NCBI GenBank assembly: GCA_964544865.1
Contig: CAZJDV010000108.1
Location: 1 to 7,188, forward strand
Direction of reading: 5' to 3'
DNA length: 7,188 nucleotides
Origin: CAZJDV01 sp964544865
GTDB taxonomy: Bacteria > Chloroflexota > Dehalococcoidia > Lucifugimonadales > CAJWER01
The notes under the pieces are model-generated. The model did not search any database, was not told where the DNA came from, and saw only the letters and a list, made by a program, of their open reading frames with translations. This document shows, one piece after another, positions 1 to 6,346 of the stretch. Both the position numbers and the translations under genes were made by a program. How positions within the stretch are numbered: position 1 is the stretch's first letter; every line of letters starts with the position of its first letter.

Positions 1-204
1 CTTACGCTCATTCTGATGGCGGCGACCCTTGTGACCGCCGCCGCACTGGTGGTCTCGGCTCTCATCCTCGTGACGATAAACCTGATAACGGCCTCGCTGG
101 TTCTCGGCCCGGACACGGCTGAAAAGCCCGCTGCCCAAGGTTCCACTGCCGAGGCGGACCATGCCGGCGGCATGCCGGTCCCTGTCCAAGCCACGGCTGT
201 CTGA
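1..204 (+). CDS. C-terminal end of an unrecognised membrane protein (partial, runs off the left edge)
   Basis: The reading frame is open from the first base and stops at TGA 202-204, giving 67 visible residues. The first roughly 36 are almost entirely hydrophobic (Leu, Ala, Val, Ile, Thr), enough for one long or two short membrane helices. A polar tail rich in Ala, Glu, Asp and Pro follows and probably lies outside the membrane. An ATG at 16 is in frame, but nothing like a ribosome binding site precedes it and the frame continues to the window edge, so this is more likely the end of a longer gene than a complete 62-residue protein. I do not recognise the family; a transporter permease or other polytopic protein would fit. 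It is followed by a weak 5-bp GC hairpin (208-220) without a T run. Confidence 0.5.
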   Translation, partial: LTLILMAATLVTAAALVVSALILVTINLITASLVLGPDTAEKPAAQGSTAEADHAGGMPVPVQATAV

Positions 205-271
205 GCTCGCCGGTCCGGCGCCTCCTCCCCAAGCCCCCTTCATCCGCTCGGGTTCGCCGTCCTCTCCTTTC

Positions 272-301
272 TTGACACCCCCTTGAGTACGCGGATATAC
301 T
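272..301 (+). promoter_or_regulatory. Strong sigma70-type promoter for the tRNA-Ile transcript
   Basis: A perfect -35 TTGACA (272-277) is separated by 18 bases from TATACT (296-301), one mismatch from the -10 consensus. Transcription would begin near 308, about 105 bases before the mature tRNA. The 5' leader would therefore include the decayed tRNA copy at 323-398. No clear T-rich terminator follows the tRNA, so transcription could continue into the aldo/keto reductase gene; that continuation is inference. Confidence 0.75.
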
Positions 302-322
302 CAGTCTTGCGGCCGTGCGCGA

Positions 323-398
323 GGGCCGGTGGCTCAGCCAGCGGGAAGGTCCCAGCAGGCCGGGAAGGCCCCCCTGGTTCGAGGCAGGCGAAGGCATA
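323..398 (+). pseudogene. Degenerate tandem copy of a tRNA gene (tRNA relic)
   Basis: This stretch aligns with the intact tRNA-Ile 89-90 bases downstream. Bases 323-341 match 413-431 at 15 of 19 positions, covering the acceptor 5' strand and the start of the D-arm. The T-arm segment CCCTGGTTCGAG (372-383) is identical to 461-472. The offset is 90 at the 5' end and 89 at the T-arm, so the two units are collinear with a one-base indel. The middle folds only as a 4-bp stem (350-353 with 362-365) around an 8-base loop, without a canonical anticodon. The T stem has lost a base, and no 3' acceptor strand complements GGGCCGG. It cannot be a working tRNA. The right boundary is approximate, because similarity fades after about 389. 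Confidence 0.6.
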
Positions 399-412
399 GA
401 CGCAACTCACGT

Positions 413-489
413 GGGCCAGTAGCTCAGCTGGTTAGAGCGCAGTCCTGATAAGACTGAGGTCCCTGGTTCGAGTCCAGGCTGGCCCACCA
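413..489 (+). tRNA. tRNA-Ile (anticodon GAT)
   Basis: A complete cloverleaf can be drawn. The acceptor stem GGGCCAG (413-419) pairs with CTGGCCC (479-485), followed by discriminator A486 and an encoded CCA (487-489). The D-arm begins AGCTCAG. The anticodon stem CAGTC (440-444) pairs with GACTG (452-456) around loop CTGATAA, placing anticodon GAT at 447-449, which reads the isoleucine codons ATC and ATT. The T-arm is CCTGG-TTCGAGT-CCAGG. All stems are fully paired, so the gene looks functional. It lies downstream of a strong promoter and 69 bases before the next coding sequence. Confidence 0.97.
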
Positions 490-558
490 ACTTGACCAGG
501 CCTTCGGCGCCCCGGATCTTTCCCTCGCCGCGAACTACCCCCACTTCTGGAGTGCGAC

Positions 559-1545
559 ATGCGTACCAAACCCCTGGGCAAAGACGGACCGCAGGTCCCG
601 GTGATATGTTTCGGCACGTTCCCCTTGGGCGGCGGTTTCGGAGCGATACCACGAAAGCAGGCCATCTCCACGGTACACGCCGCCCTCGACTCGGGGCTGA
701 CCTTCATCGATACTGCCGAGGGCTATAGCGACGCCGAGCCTCTGCTTGGCGAGGCGCTGAAGGGGCGGCGCGACGAGGTCTTCCTCGCCACGAAACTGTC
801 GCGAAGCGACCACTCCCCCGACCAGATCGACGCGGCCATCAAGGGGAGCCTGAAGGCGCTACAGACCGACTACATCGACCTGTACCAGATCCACGGTCCG
901 CGGCCAAAGTATCCCATCGAGCAGACCCTGGAGCGGTTCGTTCATCACCGTGACGCAGGCAACATCCGCTACTTCGGCATATCCAACTTCACCGCGGAGC
1001 AGACCCACGCGGCCGCCGCATATACCCCGATCAGCAGCTCGCAACCCCGCTACAGCATGCTGTTCAGGGACGTGGAAGAGGGCGTCCTGCCGGCTTGCCT
1101 GGAAGACGGAATCGGGGTGATCGCACACTCTGTCCTGGCGAAGGGGCTTCTCGCCGGCAAGTACCGGCCCGGCCACGAGTTCGATAAGGACGACCAGCGC
1201 TACGATTGGGGGTACTATCACGGCGACGATTTCGACCGCATCTTCGCCGTCGCCGAACAGCTCAAGGAGTGGGCGTTCGACCACGACCACGACCTTTTCC
1301 AGCTCGCGCTGGCGTGGCCGCTGGCCCACCCATCCATGACTTCGAGCATCGTGGGCGTGAGGACCCCGGAGCAGGCGCAGCGAAACGGCGCGGCCGGAGA
1401 CTGGGAGCTCACCACCAAAGACCTGGCTGAGATCGAAGAGATCCAGGGCGACCTGCGCCTCCACTACTACCACGGTCCGGACAAGGAGTACCACGGCCAC
1501 CGCGACGAGGGCGACCCGGGATCCGGGGACGGCGGCAGCCGGTAG
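559..1545 (+). CDS. Aldo/keto reductase family oxidoreductase
   Basis: A 328-residue cytosolic NAD(P)H-dependent reductase of the aldo/keto reductase superfamily, which interconverts aldehydes or ketones and alcohols. The ATG at 559 has GGAG (549-552) six bases upstream. The family tetrad is intact: Asp51 and Tyr56 in FIDTAEGY, Lys79 in LATKL and His112 in YQIHGP. Further family marks are GISNF (140-144), a Gln after a serine run at 159-162, LAKGLLAGKY (193-202) and the nucleotide-binding stretch GVRTPEQAQRN (266-276). The (beta/alpha)8 barrel is full length. The C-terminal tail after about 300 is short, acidic and rich in Gly and His, and is probably disordered. Substrate cannot be inferred; the nearest functional class is the broad group with general and sugar-aldehyde reductases. 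It is the first gene of a plus-strand set, 81 bases before the DUF6282 gene. Confidence 0.9.
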   Translation: MRTKPLGKDGPQVPVICFGTFPLGGGFGAIPRKQAISTVHAALDSGLTFIDTAEGYSDAEPLLGEALKGRRDEVFLATKLSRSDHSPDQIDAAIKGSLKALQTDYIDLYQIHGPRPKYPIEQTLERFVHHRDAGNIRYFGISNFTAEQTHAAAAYTPISSSQPRYSMLFRDVEEGVLPACLEDGIGVIAHSVLAKGLLAGKYRPGHEFDKDDQRYDWGYYHGDDFDRIFAVAEQLKEWAFDHDHDLFQLALAWPLAHPSMTSSIVGVRTPEQAQRNGAAGDWELTTKDLAEIEEIQGDLRLHYYHGPDKEYHGHRDEGDPGSGDGGSR

Positions 1546-1626
1546 ACAGACCGTGCAAAGCAGACAAGTGGCTGTGTGCGCTTCCTGTAGAGTTTCGGCG
1601 AGTGCTGCGCAAGTAGCCGCGGCCAG

Positions 1627-2493
1627 GTGGCCGGTGCAAGGGTGACTTCTCGAGACCGAAACGACCAGGTAGACGAGATACTCAGAGGCTCGTTCGACCT
1701 GCACGTCCACGCCCGCCCCGACCCCGATGACAGCCTTCGCATGGATGCGCTCGACACGGGCCGCCAGGCCCACGAGGCCGAGATGGCAGGCTTCGTGCTG
1801 AAGTCCCACTACTACCCGACCGCTCCGCTCGCCCAGGTGCTGAGCCGGGTCTACCCCGGCCTCCGCGTGGCCGGCTCCATCGTGTTAAATCGGGAGGTCG
1901 GCGGGTTGAATCCCGACGCGGTCCAGGCCGCCGCCGACCTGGGCGCCAGGGTCCTCTGGATGCCCACGCTCAGCGCCGGTTTCCATATGTCGAAACAGGG
2001 TCCCGGTCCCGGACTGCGCCTAACGAGCGAGAGCGGGGACCTGCTGCCAGAGGTCCAGACAATATTGGAAATTGTGCGCAGCCACGACATGCTGCTGGCC
2101 TCCGGCCACGTGTCTCCGCAGGAATCGGTCGCTCTGTTCCGCGGGGCCAGGGACATAGGCATCCGGCGCATGGTCGCGACCCATCCCGCCGGTGCATCCC
2201 GGATGGATGATCTGCACCAGATGGTCGCGCTGGGCGCACGCGTGGAGTACGCCTTCCTCGAGTGCATGCCGTCTCGTAACAAGACCGCCCCTGCCCAGGT
2301 TGTTGAGGCCGTCAGGACACTCGGAGTAGAGCACTGCGTCGTGACCACCGACTTCGGCCAGTGGATGAATCCGCCACCGGCCGAGGGCATGAGAATGGCC
2401 ATCGCCGAGTTGCTGAACGCCGGTCTCGCCGAGGACGAGATGTCGTCCCTGGTGAAGACGAACCCGCTTGAGCTGGCCGGTCTGCAAGACTAG
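1627..2493 (+). CDS. DUF6282-type amidohydrolase-like protein
   Basis: A 288-residue protein with the layout of an amidohydrolase/TIM-barrel metal-dependent hydrolase, which I assign to the DUF6282 group. Potential metal ligands are His26 and His28 in FDLHVH, Lys59 and His61 in LKSHYYPT, His161 in SGHVS, His186 in ATHPAG, Glu212 in FLE and Asp242 in TTDFGQ. This order (HxH near the N-terminus, mid Lys, two later His, a late Asp) is the superfamily pattern. The reaction is unknown; hydrolysis of an amide, lactone or related bond is an inference. There is no signal peptide, so it is probably cytosolic. An in-frame stop at 1588 and no earlier start codon leave GTG 1627 as the longest start, with GTG 1642 the alternative; neither has a good ribosome binding site, which suggests weak or coupled translation. 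The next gene starts 27 bases after its stop. Confidence 0.75.
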   Translation: MAGARVTSRDRNDQVDEILRGSFDLHVHARPDPDDSLRMDALDTGRQAHEAEMAGFVLKSHYYPTAPLAQVLSRVYPGLRVAGSIVLNREVGGLNPDAVQAAADLGARVLWMPTLSAGFHMSKQGPGPGLRLTSESGDLLPEVQTILEIVRSHDMLLASGHVSPQESVALFRGARDIGIRRMVATHPAGASRMDDLHQMVALGARVEYAFLECMPSRNKTAPAQVVEAVRTLGVEHCVVTTDFGQWMNPPPAEGMRMAIAELLNAGLAEDEMSSLVKTNPLELAGLQD

Positions 2494-2520
2494 AGCTTGC
2501 CGCCACTGGAGGTCGTAAGC

Positions 2521-3495
2521 ATGGACCTGGGCGTGATGATCGAGGGACAGGAGGACCTGTCGTGGGATCTTTGGCGCCGGTTCGCCACCTCGGTCGAAGA
2601 GCTGGGATTCGAGTCCCTGTGGCGCTCGGACCACTTCTTCTCGCTGTCGGGCCCGCGGACCCAGGACGCCGTGGAGACCTACCTATCTTTCGCCGTCGCC
2701 GCCGAGATCACGAAGCGTGTGCGGTTCGGGGCCCTCGTCTCGCCGATCACTTTTCGCCACCCCTCGCTGCTGGCGAGGATGTGCGCACAGATCGACGCGC
2801 TGTCGAGGGGCAGGTTCGTCGCCGGTGTCGGCGCGGGCTGGAACGTCCCTGAGCACGAGGCGTTTGGAATCCCGTTTCCGACGGTCGGAGAGCGCATGGA
2901 CCGGCTCGACGAGTCGATTCGGGTCATGAGGGCGCTGTGGTCGGACGGCCCGGCCAGCTTCAGCGGCAAGTACTACCAGCTAAGGGAGGCCGAGTGCTAC
3001 CCGAAGCCGGTGCAACAGCCCCTGCCGGTGATGGTCGGCGGAGGGGGCGAGCGGCGCACGCTTCGCATCGTGGCCGAGCTGGCCGACGAGTGGAACGCGG
3101 TCGGCGTCGACCTCGACGGCTACCGGCGGAAGAGGGAGGTCCTGGAACGCCACTGCGAGAAGGTCGGCAGGGACCCGGCCTTGATAAAGCACTCCCAGAT
3201 GTCCGGATTCATCGTCGGCAAGGACGACAGCGGGATGCTCGACCACCTGCGACTCATCGGGGAGAGGCTGGGCCACGACGCGGTCGTCGGCAGCATGACG
3301 GCCGACCCAGGACGGGTCCTGGAGGCGGCGCGTGACCGGGGCTGGCTGGTGGGCACGCCATCCGAGGTGGTGGACGAGCTGGGACGACGGGAGGAGGCCG
3401 GGGTCTCCAGGCTCATGCTACAACACCACGCGAACGACAACTTCGAGGTCCTTGAGCTGCTGGCGACCGAGGTCTTGCCGCAGGTCCAGAAATAG
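2521..3495 (+). CDS. LLM-class (luciferase-like) flavin- or F420-dependent oxidoreductase
   Basis: A 324-residue member of the bacterial luciferase-like superfamily, whose members use FMN or coenzyme F420 to oxidise or reduce small organic molecules. The start is placed at ATG 2521 because GGAGG (2508-2512) sits exactly eight bases before it; a TTG at 2497 in the same frame has no such site. Family marks in order are RSDHFF (35-40), the SPITFRHPSLLA segment (74-85) for cofactor contact, GRFVAGVGAGWNVPEH (97-112), a KPVQQPLPVMVGGGG stretch (162-176) and GTPSEVVD (278-285). The overall pattern resembles the F420-dependent LLM proteins common in Actinomycetota and Chloroflexota, but cofactor choice cannot be settled by eye. 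It is last in the plus-strand cassette and probably cotranscribed with the DUF6282 gene. It converges with the Gfo/Idh/MocA gene 153 bases away. Confidence 0.9.
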   Translation: MDLGVMIEGQEDLSWDLWRRFATSVEELGFESLWRSDHFFSLSGPRTQDAVETYLSFAVAAEITKRVRFGALVSPITFRHPSLLARMCAQIDALSRGRFVAGVGAGWNVPEHEAFGIPFPTVGERMDRLDESIRVMRALWSDGPASFSGKYYQLREAECYPKPVQQPLPVMVGGGGERRTLRIVAELADEWNAVGVDLDGYRRKREVLERHCEKVGRDPALIKHSQMSGFIVGKDDSGMLDHLRLIGERLGHDAVVGSMTADPGRVLEAARDRGWLVGTPSEVVDELGRREEAGVSRLMLQHHANDNFEVLELLATEVLPQVQK

Positions 3496-3648
3496 GCGCC
3501 CTCGGCCGTGGCGGCGGATTCCTCGATCGGGCCTGAGCGTAGGGCCGAGTCCGTTTCGGCCGTACGTCGATCCCCTCCCGGCAAAGTGTCGGCCCCCCTG
3601 CACGCTCCCTTTTCCGCCAGACGTTACGTGCGACTTTCGTCTGATTGC
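3496..3648. terminator. Convergent spacer with weak hairpins, possible bidirectional terminator
   Basis: No gene is visible between the two convergent cassettes. Two inverted repeats occur. GGCCGA (3543-3548) pairs with TCGGCC (3556-3561) around a 7-base loop, and CAGACG (3618-3623) pairs with CGTCTG (3638-3643) around a 14-base loop. Neither is followed by a clear T run on either strand, so intrinsic termination is only a possibility. Position between two gene ends is the main argument. Confidence 0.3.
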
Positions 3649-4659
3649 TTAAGCGGGAGGATCGACGGTCTGGGTCCTGCCGGTGTGGACCGAGGCGATG
3701 ATGCTCTCGACCACCGAGGTGGCGACGATGCCGGTGGCGGCCGGGACGTAGGATTCGCCGCCGTTTTTGATAGCGTCCAGCAGGAATGGGAACCGGTCGG
3801 CCGGCGGCGGAGACAGTGTCTCGACCGTCTTGCCGCCTCCTGGCGTGCTGAACGCGACGGCGCGGGCATGGTCGTAGATCGCCGCGGACTCCCCCCTGCA
3901 GTATATCTCGAATAGCCACTTGGAGACGTATGCGTTGAAGTCGGCGTCGCTGATCAGCAGCGTCGCCACAGAGCCGTCGGCGAATCTCAGGGTGGCGGCT
4001 ATGGTGTCGAGTACATCGGTACCGGCCAGCTCGTCCGGGTGGCTGGCCTGCCCGCCGGTCGCGGTGACCTCCACCGGCGGGGCGCCGTGGAACAGGCACA
4101 GCAGGTCGACGGCGTGGATGCCCACGTCCCACATTGGCCCGCCACCGATGGCCGGGTCCCACCTCCATAGGCCGAGATCGGCGCGGGCCATCATGCACTG
4201 GGCGTGGCTGGCGATGGGCGGGCCGAGGCGTTGCTTCGCGGCGCGTACTGCGCCGGAGAACCGGAAGCTATAGTTAATCATTAGCTGCGTGCCCGCCGCC
4301 TTTTGCGCCTCAGCGATCTGCACGCACTCGTCAGTCGTCATGGCCATGGGCTTTTCCAGGTAGACGTGCTTGCCCGCCGCGAAGGCCGCGATCGCAAGCT
4401 CGGTGTGGGCGTTGTGCGGGGTGGCGATGGATACGATGTCGACGGCGGCGTCGCCGAAGATCTGATCGGGGTCCTCGGTTGCGACGCCACCAAACTCTCC
4501 GGCGTACTCCGCTGCCTTTCCGGGCACGGGATCGTAGAATGCGCGTACCGACACGCCGGCGGCACCCTCTGCACCCCGGGCGTGGCCGCGACCCGCTCCG
4601 CCGCAACCTATCAGGGCCCAGCCCAGCTTATCCCGACCCGACGTGTTTCTGCTGCTCAT
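3649..4659 (-). CDS. Gfo/Idh/MocA family oxidoreductase
   Basis: A 336-residue NAD(P)-dependent dehydrogenase of the glucose-fructose oxidoreductase/inositol dehydrogenase family, which oxidises or reduces sugars, polyols and their derivatives in the cytosol. The start at 4659 is chosen because GAGGAG (4670-4665) lies five bases upstream; an in-frame upstream start at 4719 would add 20 residues before the Rossmann strand without a ribosome binding site. The N-terminal Rossmann fold opens with ALIGCGGAG (15-23, glycines 18, 20, 21 and 23). The family EKP motif is at 102-104, with Lys103 the presumed catalytic lysine. The second domain carries GGGPMWDVGIHAVD (172-185), supplying Asp178 and His182. 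The length is typical. It is the last gene of the minus-strand cassette, 78 bases after the DDN-like gene. The substrate is unknown. Confidence 0.92.
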   Translation of the reverse strand: MSSRNTSGRDKLGWALIGCGGAGRGHARGAEGAAGVSVRAFYDPVPGKAAEYAGEFGGVATEDPDQIFGDAAVDIVSIATPHNAHTELAIAAFAAGKHVYLEKPMAMTTDECVQIAEAQKAAGTQLMINYSFRFSGAVRAAKQRLGPPIASHAQCMMARADLGLWRWDPAIGGGPMWDVGIHAVDLLCLFHGAPPVEVTATGGQASHPDELAGTDVLDTIAATLRFADGSVATLLISDADFNAYVSKWLFEIYCRGESAAIYDHARAVAFSTPGGGKTVETLSPPPADRFPFLLDAIKNGGESYVPAATGIVATSVVESIIASVHTGRTQTVDPPA

Positions 4660-4737
4660 GGTATCTCCTCGTATCACTCCGCAAGCGGCGACCTCTTCGG
4701 CCCCGCCCGCCCGCCGCATAGTACGGGATGCGTCTCA

Positions 4738-5112
4738 CTATTTGAAGGTGACTTCCACCAGGGGGCTTCCCTCGACCCACCTTTCGAGGTCCTGCATGCC
4801 CTGTTCCTGGCGAAACCTCGATACTTCACGGAGCCGCCCCAGGATGGCGTGGCGCTCGGACATGCCGACAACGGGCCGGGCGACGGCGGCTAGGTCGGCC
4901 CGGACAGCGCCTTTCAGGTGGTAGGTGAAATCGGGGTTGGCCACGAGATTCGCGTACCAGCCTCGGCGGCCCGGCGAACCGGCGATAATCGTACGGCCGT
5001 CGAAGTCGTGGGACCAGATCTCGATCCGGCGCGGGCTGCCGGTCTTGCGTCCGGTCGTCGTGATATCGATGGTCATGTCTACTTCCAGCGCCTCGCGAAT
5101 GCGGTCGACCAT
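4738..5112 (-). CDS. DDN-like deazaflavin (F420)-dependent nitroreductase/quinone reductase family protein
   Basis: A 124-residue protein resembling the split-barrel deazaflavin-dependent nitroreductase family (DDN, F420H2-dependent quinone reductase). The core TTTGRKTGSPRRIEI (18-32), then IIAGSPGRRGWYANLVANP (42-60), matches the usual cofactor-binding order: a GRKTG phosphate-contact motif, a glycine-rich turn and a W-Y-x-N-L-x-A-N-P helix. Known members bind F420H2 and reduce quinones or nitro compounds, but many relatives are uncharacterised and some may bind other flavins. The start at ATG 5112 has GAGG (5124-5121) eight bases upstream; a GTG at 5121 would add three residues and overlap that site. 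It is the middle gene of the minus-strand cassette. With the LLM protein it suggests that the host makes or uses F420. Confidence 0.85.
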   Translation of the reverse strand: MVDRIREALEVDMTIDITTTGRKTGSPRRIEIWSHDFDGRTIIAGSPGRRGWYANLVANPDFTYHLKGAVRADLAAVARPVVGMSERHAILGRLREVSRFRQEQGMQDLERWVEGSPLVEVTFK

Positions 5113-5141
5113 GTGCCACACCTCGGAAGAATTCAGATTTT

Positions 5142-5164
5142 CACCGCAGAACGCGCAGAGAAGA
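5142..5164. repeat. Possible dispersed CACCGCAGA..GCGCAGAG-type repeat unit
   Basis: Bases beginning CACCGCAGAACGCGCAGAG fall in the 79-base spacer between the DDN-like and hydroxyacid dehydrogenase genes. They resemble bases 6303-6320 (CACCGAGAGCGCATAG), sharing CACCG, AGA, GCGCA and AG in order. Similar purine-rich CACCGCAGAG-like strings are scattered in intergenic DNA of many environmental bacteria (general recollection). Two degenerate copies are weak evidence. Confidence 0.3.
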
Positions 5165-5191
5165 CTTCAAATTATTCAGGAAGACAGGAGA

Positions 5192-6157
5192 TTACTCGGG
5201 GCGTACGACCGCCTGTGGCTCCTCGCCGTTGGCGGTCCTGGCGGCGTTCTGGATCGCGAACCGCCGGCTCTTGTCCCACGACTCCTGTGCGAATGACGCC
5301 ATGTGCGGCGTTACAGCCACGTTGTCCATGTCCAGGAGGGGGTTGTCGGCGGGGGTCGGCTCCTCCTCCAGCACGTCGAGGCCGGCGCCGGCGATCTCGC
5401 CCGCACGCAACGCCCTGATCAGGGCTGCCTCGTCCAGCACCGGGCCCCTGCATGTGTTGATGAGGACGGCACTGGGTTTCATCAGGGCGAAATCCCGGTC
5501 GCTCATCATCCCGCGGGTGGCGTCCAGCAGCGGCACGTGAAGCGTGACAATGTCCGAGTTGCTCAGTAGGTCGTCACGGGTAACGCGCGTCACGCCTAGC
5601 TCGGCCTCCAGCTCGGGGGGGCGGTCAATTACGTCCTCGTACAGCAGATCGCACCCCCAGCCCTGGAGACGGCGTGCGACCTCCTGGCCGATGTTGCCGA
5701 ACCCGATGACGCCGACGGTCTTGCCAGTGAGCTCGTGAACGCTCGACCAGGCGATGGACCTGATCATACCCGCCCACTTGCGGTCCCTGACCGACTGGAA
5801 CTGAAGGTTGAGCCTTCGGTAGACGCTGAGCATCAGGGCGACGGCGTGCTCGGAGACGGCCACGGCATTTGCGCCGCCGCCGTTGGCGACCTTCAGGCCG
5901 AGCGCGTAGAGCCCGTGCAGGTCCAAGCGGTCCGTGCCGGCCGACGATACCTGGACCAGCTTGAGCTTCGGGCAGCGGCGGGCGAGATCCACGGGGGTGT
6001 CGCCGATGATGACGACCGTGTCCTGGAGCTGGGCCGCCTGCTCCTCCAACGGCGCGTTGGGGTCGACCCACGTCAGCTCGACCCCGTCGGGCGCGACGCC
6101 CCGGTAGCCCTCGAACTGGTCTTCGTCAGATACGCGCACAGCGATCTTGCCGCTCAT
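5192..6157 (-). CDS. D-2-hydroxyacid dehydrogenase family protein
   Basis: A 321-residue NAD(P)-dependent D-isomer 2-hydroxyacid dehydrogenase, interconverting 2-keto acids and D-2-hydroxy acids in the cytosol. The ATG at 6157 has GAGGAG (6169-6164) six bases upstream. The outer substrate domain contains VSSAGTDRLDL (70-80), the substrate loop. The nucleotide-binding domain has GVIGFGNIG (149-157, GxGxxG at 152-157). The catalytic residues are Arg237 in NTCRGP, Glu266 in the DVLEEEP stretch and His285 in TPHMAS. All three are present, so the enzyme should be active. Phosphoglycerate, glyoxylate/hydroxypyruvate and related acids are all used in this family, and I cannot pick one; at 321 residues it lacks the C-terminal regulatory domains of long SerA forms. 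It is first in the minus-strand cassette, behind a strong promoter. Confidence 0.93.
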   Translation of the reverse strand: MSGKIAVRVSDEDQFEGYRGVAPDGVELTWVDPNAPLEEQAAQLQDTVVIIGDTPVDLARRCPKLKLVQVSSAGTDRLDLHGLYALGLKVANGGGANAVAVSEHAVALMLSVYRRLNLQFQSVRDRKWAGMIRSIAWSSVHELTGKTVGVIGFGNIGQEVARRLQGWGCDLLYEDVIDRPPELEAELGVTRVTRDDLLSNSDIVTLHVPLLDATRGMMSDRDFALMKPSAVLINTCRGPVLDEAALIRALRAGEIAGAGLDVLEEEPTPADNPLLDMDNVAVTPHMASFAQESWDKSRRFAIQNAARTANGEEPQAVVRPE

Positions 6158-6346
6158 GGACCTCTCCTCGTCGAATTCGCACCGCCTGGGGGCGCGGGCA
6201 GCAAGATTATACGCAGGGGCCGAGCCGCTCGCAAGGACGCGGGGGAAATCTGGGAGCTCACCGCCGAGGCCGCGGTGGACGCGGAGTGGGGAGGAAGATT
6301 ACCACCGAGAGCGCATAGGGTACGGAGTGAGGGTGAGGTTGGAATG
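6158..6346. other. Gene-free spacer upstream of the minus-strand cassette
   Basis: I see no gene in these 189 bases. The spacer holds the promoter at 6206-6234 and a hairpin in which CACCGC (6259-6264) pairs with GCGGTG (6272-6277) around 7 bases. It also holds a degenerate repeat-like stretch at 6303-6325. On the minus strand the hairpin lies after the frameshifted small gene and before the promoter, where it could limit read-through, but it has no T run. The minus-strand frame that stays open across this spacer is rich in Ser, Pro and Ala and looks noncoding. Confidence 0.6.
6206..6234 (-). promoter_or_regulatory. Sigma70-type promoter of the minus-strand cassette
   Basis: On the minus strand, TTGCGA (6234-6229, 4 of 6 consensus bases) is followed by a 17-base spacer and a perfect TATAAT (6211-6206). 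The predicted start, near 6199, leaves a leader of about 42 bases before the ATG at 6157, which has its own GAGGAG. This should drive the hydroxyacid dehydrogenase and, by read-through, the DDN-like and Gfo/Idh/MocA genes. Confidence 0.7.

Noticed and set aside
308..412. Riboswitch or T-box in the tRNA leader
   Set aside because: No T-box or known aptamer core is visible; collinear similarity to the downstream tRNA explains the stretch better.
492..520. Separate promoter for the aldo/keto reductase (TTGACC with GATCTT at 17-base spacing)
   Set aside because: The -10 element is too poor to claim; read-through from the tRNA promoter is equally likely.
859..1809. Long minus-strand open frame (316 codons) opposite the aldo/keto reductase
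   Set aside because: Val/Leu/Ala-heavy translation with no domain motif. It is antisense to a gene with an intact catalytic tetrad, as is common in high-GC DNA.
2497..2520. TTG at 2497 as the start of the LLM protein
   Set aside because: GGAGG at 2508-2512 lies inside that extension and is ideally spaced for ATG 2521.
3413..4198. Minus-strand open frame overlapping the Gfo/Idh/MocA gene
   Set aside because: Arg/Pro/Gly-rich translation typical of a shifted frame; the true frame carries the EKP and Rossmann motifs.
4660..4719. Upstream start at 4719 for the Gfo/Idh/MocA protein
   Set aside because: It would bury the GAGGAG site that lies five bases before ATG 4659 and adds residues before the normal Rossmann start.
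4303..4893. Plus-strand open frame across the Gfo/Idh/MocA start and the DDN-like gene
   Set aside because: It is antisense to two genes with clear motifs and ribosome binding sites, and has no recognisable domain of its own.
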